The position numbers and the translations under genes were made by a program. This document shows, one piece after another, positions 60,225 to 64,000 of a stretch of DNA of 64,000 bases (its first letter is position 1; every line of letters begins with the position of its first letter). The stretch covers positions 124,001-188,000 of the forward strand of contig NZ_JBHZGK010000004.1 in the NCBI RefSeq assembly GCF_051900425.1, written 5' to 3'. This DNA is from Frateuria_A sp051900425. GTDB taxonomy: Bacteria > Pseudomonadota > Gammaproteobacteria > Xanthomonadales > Rhodanobacteraceae. The notes below the pieces were generated by a model. It made no database searches and was not told the origin of the DNA. It worked only from the letters and a program-made list of their open reading frames with translations.

Positions 60225-60445
60225 GTCCATATCCCCTTGTTGAAAGTTGCTCGCTAATGAGCAATATCACTCTAGCAGTCAGGAGTGATTTGTTTGAGAA
60301 CGGGTTCAAGGGGTTAACTGAAGAGAGGCACGCGCATTCGGCAACATCGTCATGGATGACCTGATGCCGAAAAAGAGCGCTGCTTGTCTACCGAAATCGC
60401 CCCTGGCGGGCGATGCGGTTCAGGGGTGGCGCCTGAACCTATGAT

Positions 60446-60531
60446 TGGTACCGGTGATAGGACTCGAACCTACACTCTGTCGCCAGAAGCGGATTTTGAG
60501 TCCGCCGCGTCTACCATTCCGCCACACCGGC
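60446..60531 (-). tRNA. tRNA-Leu (anticodon CAA)
   Basis: Class II cloverleaf of 86 bases: acceptor GCCGGTG/CACCGGT, anticodon stem GCGGA/TCCGC with loop CTCAAAA (CAA), long variable arm, T-arm TAGG-TTCGAGT-CCTA, discriminator A and encoded CCA. Decodes UUG. The 60225-60445 interval holds nothing else I can name. Confidence 0.95.
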
Positions 60532-60555
60532 ACAAGAAAGCGAATTATGCCCGGC

Positions 60556-61137
60556 TCAGTGCACCGGGTCGAGCCCCAGCTGGCGCTCGCAGCGTTCATA
60601 GCAGTGGTCTTCCGACAGCGGCTGGAAGATCGCGCAGCGGGTCATGTTGCCGGAGTAGATGTGCAGGCTGACGGCGATCGCGTCTTCGCTCGGGTTGCGG
60701 ATGGTGTGGTACTCGTGGGGCGGGATCAGGCTGCCGGCCGAGCCCGGGCCGGCCTGGATCGAGCCGACCGGCTGGAAGCGGCAGTGGCCGTTCTCGTCGG
60801 CGAGGCGCTCGTACTGCACCACCTCCAGCGCGCCGCTCCATACGCCCTCGACGCACCACATGCCGCAATGGTCGTGGATCGGTGTGCCCTGGCCCGGCCC
60901 CCAGGTCATCGCCACCACGCAGTAGCCGTGCTTCTCGCTGCGGTAGAGCTCGCGCCGGGCGTAGCGGCCCTCGGCGGTCTCGAACACGCAATCGGGCAGC
61001 TTGACCGCGCCGCTGCGCATCAGCTTGCACAGGCCATTGCGAAGGGTGTCGGTGACGGCGAAGGTGGTTTCCATGCCGACGGCATGATCGATCGCATCGA
61101 TCAGCTCGCGGCATCCGGGAAATTCCGTGGTGAGCAT
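60556..61137 (-). CDS. Cysteine dioxygenase family protein
   Basis: Product of 193 residues, cupin fold. Iron ligands in the HxH motif TPIHDHCGMWCVEGVWSG (split here by the family's short insert), and a later His in PHEYHTIRNPSEDA; the SLHIYSGNMTRC strand follows. Oxidises cysteine to cysteine sulfinate (or 3-mercaptopropionate in relatives). It follows the MetX-type gene by 76 bases on the same strand, linking it to sulfur amino-acid metabolism. Confidence 0.9.
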   Translation of the reverse strand: MLTTEFPGCRELIDAIDHAVGMETTFAVTDTLRNGLCKLMRSGAVKLPDCVFETAEGRYARRELYRSEKHGYCVVAMTWGPGQGTPIHDHCGMWCVEGVWSGALEVVQYERLADENGHCRFQPVGSIQAGPGSAGSLIPPHEYHTIRNPSEDAIAVSLHIYSGNMTRCAIFQPLSEDHCYERCERQLGLDPVH

Positions 61138-61213
61138 GGGGATTCTCGCGGTGCGACTTCACGCCGAGTTTAGCGCACGGCTGTTAGCCGGCCGAGACGG
61201 ACCCGTCAGGAAT

Positions 61214-62359
61214 TCACAGACGGGCAAGAAAGCCGCCGATGGCGCGGCTGTAGTTGGGAATGTCCACCAGGAACGCATCGTGGCCCTGCGGTGAGTCGAG
61301 CGCCACGAATTCCACGTCGGCACCGGCGGCGGACAGGCCGGTGGCAATCTGTTCCTGCTGTTCGAGCGGGAACAGGATGTCGGTGCTGACGCCGATCACC
61401 AGCGCGCGCTCGATATGGATGCGCTTCAGGCCTTCCATGATGTCGCCGCCGCCATATTCGCCGATGTCGAACCAGTCGCTGGCGCGTGACAGATAGAGGT
61501 AGGAATTGGGGTCGAAGCTGCGGACGAAGCGCTGGGCGTGCCCCTGCAGGTAGGACTCGACCTGGAACTCGAAACCGAACGGTTCGTCTTCGCGCTTCTC
61601 CGGGTCGAGCCGGATGCGGGCAAAGCGGCCGTTCCACTCCATCGCCGATCGATAGGTGATCACGCCCAGCTTGCGCGCGATGCTCATGCCCATTTCGGGA
61701 TAGCGACCGCCCTCGCCGTCGTGGCCGCTCTCCAGATGGATGTCGTAGTCGCCACCGTTCCACTGGGGGTCGAGCCGGATCGCCTCGCGCTGCAGCGAGC
61801 GGATGGCGATCGCGAAAGGCTGCGCCTGCGGCGCGGTATCGACGCTGATGTGCGCTCGCACGCTGCCCGGATGCAAGACCATGTAGGCCAGTGCGCCCAT
61901 GCCGCCCATCGAGCAGCCGATGAGGCAGGCGAGGCGTTCGATGCCCAGGCCGTGCCGCACAACCTCGAAGGCGGCGTTGGCGACGTCCTCCAGCGACAAC
62001 TCGGGAAACGCCAGGCGGTAGGGCTCGCCGGTGGCCGGGTCGATCGAGGCGGGGCAGGTCGAGCCCTTGTCGCTACCCAGCGAGTTGACGCAGATGACGA
62101 ACCAGCGATCGGTGTCGATCGCCTTGCCGGGGCCGAGCATCCCTTCCCACCAGCCGGGGCTCGGGTCCTGCGCGTTGGACGCCGCATGCGCGCTGGGCGA
62201 AAGGCCGGTGAGGATCAGCACGGCATTGGCGCCGGCCGCATCCGGTTGCCCCCAGGTTTCGTACGCCACCCGCGCCCCGTGCAACTGGCCGCCCCGCTTC
62301 ATCGCGAACGGCGAGGGCAGGACGTGATAGCGGCGGGCGTCGGGGGCTTCCGTGGTCAT
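61214..62359 (-). CDS. metX: MetX family: homoserine O-acetyl/succinyltransferase or serine O-succinyltransferase
   Basis: Product of 381 residues, alpha/beta hydrolase acyltransferase. Visible: VLILTGLSPSAHA, nucleophile Ser in LIGCSMGGMGALAYM, NGRFARIRLD and the Asp-His region VALDSPQGHDAFL. MetX members acylate homoserine; in Xanthomonas and Frateuria-type bacteria the homologue is a serine O-succinyltransferase used for cysteine synthesis, and those cannot be told apart here. ATGA overlap with ccmI places it in the ccm operon; cysteine dioxygenase follows. Confidence 0.9.
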   Translation of the reverse strand: MTTEAPDARRYHVLPSPFAMKRGGQLHGARVAYETWGQPDAAGANAVLILTGLSPSAHAASNAQDPSPGWWEGMLGPGKAIDTDRWFVICVNSLGSDKGSTCPASIDPATGEPYRLAFPELSLEDVANAAFEVVRHGLGIERLACLIGCSMGGMGALAYMVLHPGSVRAHISVDTAPQAQPFAIAIRSLQREAIRLDPQWNGGDYDIHLESGHDGEGGRYPEMGMSIARKLGVITYRSAMEWNGRFARIRLDPEKREDEPFGFEFQVESYLQGHAQRFVRSFDPNSYLYLSRASDWFDIGEYGGGDIMEGLKRIHIERALVIGVSTDILFPLEQQEQIATGLSAAGADVEFVALDSPQGHDAFLVDIPNYSRAIGGFLARL

Positions 62360-63387
62360 GGGTGGACCTTGTCGATGACGATCCGTACCGGGTCGGCCCG
62401 GTCCACCGGGACCACGCCCGCATCACCCTCCAGGTCGCCGCTCTGGGCGATGGCCTGGCCGCTGGCGCTGACCCGCGCGCCGACGAACACCTTGTCCGCC
62501 GAAGAGAGCTTGAACTGCGGTGCCATTGCCATCGCGTCGGTCAAGGTGACCGTGGCCGGCAGCCGGGAGGCGTCCAGCCGTGCCACGGCCAGCGGCATCG
62601 GTGGCCCCTGTTCCGCGCGCGCGTAGACGAACAGGGCAGCACCGGGCTTGAGCTTGCCGCGCAGCGCGGGGGCAAGCTGGACCTGCACCGTGAGATGGGG
62701 TTCCTCGGCGCTGGCGGCGGAGGCCGGCTTGCCACCGGCACGCGCCTCGGCCACGGCGATCTGTTCGGTGACCGCCCTGGCCACGTTGGAGCCGGGCTCC
62801 AGCAGTGGCTGCAGGCGGCGCCAGGTGGCAGCCGAAGCGGCATAGTCCTCGTGCTGGAACTGGCTGATGCCGAGCAGCCAGAGGCCACGCTGGTTGGCTG
62901 GGTCCGCCTGTACGGCCTGCTTGAGCAGGTCGAGTGCGCGGCCTTCGATCTTGTGGTCGTCGCGCACCATGGAGTCGGCCTCGGCCCAGCCGACCATCGC
63001 CGCGCCGTTCTTCGGATCGAGTCGGAGCGCCTGGTCGTAGGCATCGCGCGCCTGCGCGTTCTGGTGCAGCGCGGCCTCGGTCTGCGCCAGCAACATCCAG
63101 CCCTGGAGGTCGTCCGGCTGCTGCTCGAGGTGGTCACGCAGCTCCGCGACCGCCTTGTCGATGTCCATGCTCGGCTGGGCCGTCACGCCGTCCAGCGCCA
63201 CCGGCGTGCCGACCAGCAGGTACAGCCCGCCGGCCGACAGGGGAACCACGAAGGCGACCGCCAGCACGAGCGCGAACAGGCTGCCCGGACGGCCCTGGCG
63301 GCGGCCATGCCGCACCAGCGGCCAGATCAGCAGAGCGAGCGCCGCCGCGATCATCACGGCAGCGATCAGGTAGAACGCGAGCTTCAC
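62356..63387 (-). CDS. ccmI: Cytochrome c maturation protein CcmI
   Basis: Product of 343 residues: two membrane helices (about 3-22 and 34-55) followed by a periplasmic TPR domain (DDLQGWMLLAQTEAALHQNA; AYDQALRLDPKNGAAMVGWA) and a C-terminal beta domain. Chaperones apocytochrome c to CcmF-CcmH. GTG 63387 overlaps the CcmH stop (GTGA), coupling translation. Confidence 0.9.
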   Translation of the reverse strand: MKLAFYLIAAVMIAAALALLIWPLVRHGRRQGRPGSLFALVLAVAFVVPLSAGGLYLLVGTPVALDGVTAQPSMDIDKAVAELRDHLEQQPDDLQGWMLLAQTEAALHQNAQARDAYDQALRLDPKNGAAMVGWAEADSMVRDDHKIEGRALDLLKQAVQADPANQRGLWLLGISQFQHEDYAASAATWRRLQPLLEPGSNVARAVTEQIAVAEARAGGKPASAASAEEPHLTVQVQLAPALRGKLKPGAALFVYARAEQGPPMPLAVARLDASRLPATVTLTDAMAMAPQFKLSSADKVFVGARVSASGQAIAQSGDLEGDAGVVPVDRADPVRIVIDKVHP

Positions 63388-63905
63388 CAATCGTCCCCTT
63401 GTTCGATCGTGGCGTTGTCGACCAGCCGGCTGTCGATGCGCGCCGCGCGGCCGCGTTTGCGGATGGTCACCAGCACGAGGGTGCCGCCCATCAGCAGGAA
63501 CAGCACAGGGCCGAACCACAGCAGCCAGGTGGAGGGTTTCACCGGTGGGTCGTACAGCACGAAGTCGGAATAGCGATCGACCAGGTATTGCTTGATCTGG
63601 TCGTCCGTCTTGCCCTGCTGCATCAGCCCGAACACCTCATGGCGCAGGTCGCGCGCCAGGTCGGCGTTGGAGTCGGCCAGGTTCTCGTTCTGGCAGACCA
63701 GGCAACGCAACTGGCGGGTGAGGTTCTGGAAGCGGACTTCCTGGGCGTGATCCTTGAAGGGCAGCGGATCGATGGCCTGGGCGTTTGCCGCGCTGGAGAA
63801 GGCCAAGAACAACGCGAAGAGCATCTGTAGGAGCGCCCTTGGGCGCGACCCGGATGCCGCATGGTCGCGCCCAAGGGCGCTCCTACAGGGGACTCCGTGG
63901 TTCAT
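63384..63905 (-). CDS. ccmH: Cytochrome c maturation protein CcmH with REP-derived N-terminal extension
   Basis: Thiol-disulfide component of the Ccm system. The LRCLVCQNENLADSNADLAR stretch carries the CXXC pair, and a C-terminal membrane helix (WLLWFGPVLFLLMGG) follows. ATG 63905 has GGAGG 4 bases upstream and overlaps the ccmG stop (ATGA), the expected ccmGH junction. But codons 2-27 contain a family-1-like palindrome (63825-63888), and only at residue 28 does a normal signal peptide begin (MLFALFLAFSSAANAQA). Either a 27-residue extension is made, or translation restarts at 63824. Total 173 residues. Confidence 0.9.
   Translation of the reverse strand: MNHGVPCRSALGRDHAASGSRPRALLQMLFALFLAFSSAANAQAIDPLPFKDHAQEVRFQNLTRQLRCLVCQNENLADSNADLARDLRHEVFGLMQQGKTDDQIKQYLVDRYSDFVLYDPPVKPSTWLLWFGPVLFLLMGGTLVLVTIRKRGRAARIDSRLVDNATIEQGDDW
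63825..63888. repeat. REP-like palindrome (family-1 variant) inside ccmH
   Basis: Arms CTGTAGGAGCGCCCTTGGGC and its complement ending GGGCGCTCCTACAG. It occupies codons about 7-27 of the ccmH reading frame. Confidence 0.9.
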
Positions 63906-64000
63906 GGTGCCTCCTGCTTGAGCTGTGCGATCAGCGGCTTGAGCTCTCGCTGAATCACTTCAGGCGTGAACGGCCCGATGTGCTTGTAGCGGATCGTGCC
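63902..64000 (-). CDS. ccmG: Thiol:disulfide interchange protein CcmG/DsbE, C-terminal end
   Basis: Only the last 32 codons are in the window: GTIRYKHIGPFTPEVIQREL and LIAQLKQEAP. The IRYKHxGPxTPEV segment is the usual end of CcmG/DsbE, the periplasmic reductant for CcmH. Its stop overlaps the ccmH start (ATGA). Confidence 0.8.
   Translation of the reverse strand, partial: GTIRYKHIGPFTPEVIQRELKPLIAQLKQEAP

Overview
The window is GC-rich, densely coded chromosomal DNA from a gammaproteobacterium. It most resembles the Lysobacterales (Xanthomonadales), probably Rhodanobacteraceae (Dyella/Luteibacter/Rhodanobacter type). The assignment is inferred from a Xanthomonas-like maltodextrin locus (TonB receptor, GH31, several GH13 enzymes, MFS maltose-type carrier, LacI regulator), a MetX/serine O-succinyltransferase-type gene, a ccm cytochrome c maturation operon and CCA-encoding tRNAs. 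No rRNA, CRISPR array, prophage or intact insertion sequence was seen.

Layout. 1-24 kb holds mixed housekeeping and stress genes: a GST, lipoproteins (esterase, AmiD-type amidase, MsrA), a FrnE-like DsbA, a penicillin-acylase-family hydrolase, two glyoxalase-fold proteins, an MFS carrier, a TenA-like protein, a PAS-PAS-GGDEF-EAL protein, a serine hydrolase and an exported esterase, an AraC regulator and an MscS-type channel. Two gene remnants lie here (Bcr/CflA-like MFS; PD40 beta-propeller). 24-32 kb holds fsr and a Bax inhibitor-1 family gene between two copies of one 54-bp element, then a DUF4190-SDR-pyrD-murB operon, a family-7 aldehyde dehydrogenase and tRNA-Arg(CCU).

32-53 kb is a carbohydrate island. 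It contains a membrane PQQ glucose dehydrogenase, a sugar porter divergent from a LacI regulator, and a long minus-strand run: TonB receptor, lipoprotein amylase, GH31 glucosidase, six-hairpin hydrolase, MFS carrier, periplasmic amylase and esterase. An XgtA-like cytoplasmic alpha-glucosidase is divergent from the receptor. Four copies of one 14-bp near-palindrome with a central TACGTA lie in front of the porter/lacI pair, GH31, the receptor and the XgtA-like gene, which defines a likely local regulon. The inferred route is outer-membrane uptake of maltodextrin, periplasmic trimming, inner-membrane transport, then cytoplasmic hydrolysis.

53-64 kb carries tRNA-Ala(CGC), rnd, an FGE-sulfatase-domain protein, a receiver protein, a MASE1 protein with a degenerate kinase core, an exported protein ending in four CX6C repeats, tRNA-Leu(CAA), cysteine dioxygenase, metX, and the ccmI-ccmH-ccmG end of a cytochrome c maturation operon.

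At least two REP-like palindrome families are scattered between genes. Two of these palindromes sit inside the 5' coding region of translationally coupled exported-protein genes (ccmH and the esterase at 37187-38194). In both the frame stays open, so the protein gains an N-terminal extension ahead of the signal peptide. These in-frame palindromes, the four-site LacI regulon and the CX6C repeat protein are the most interesting items.
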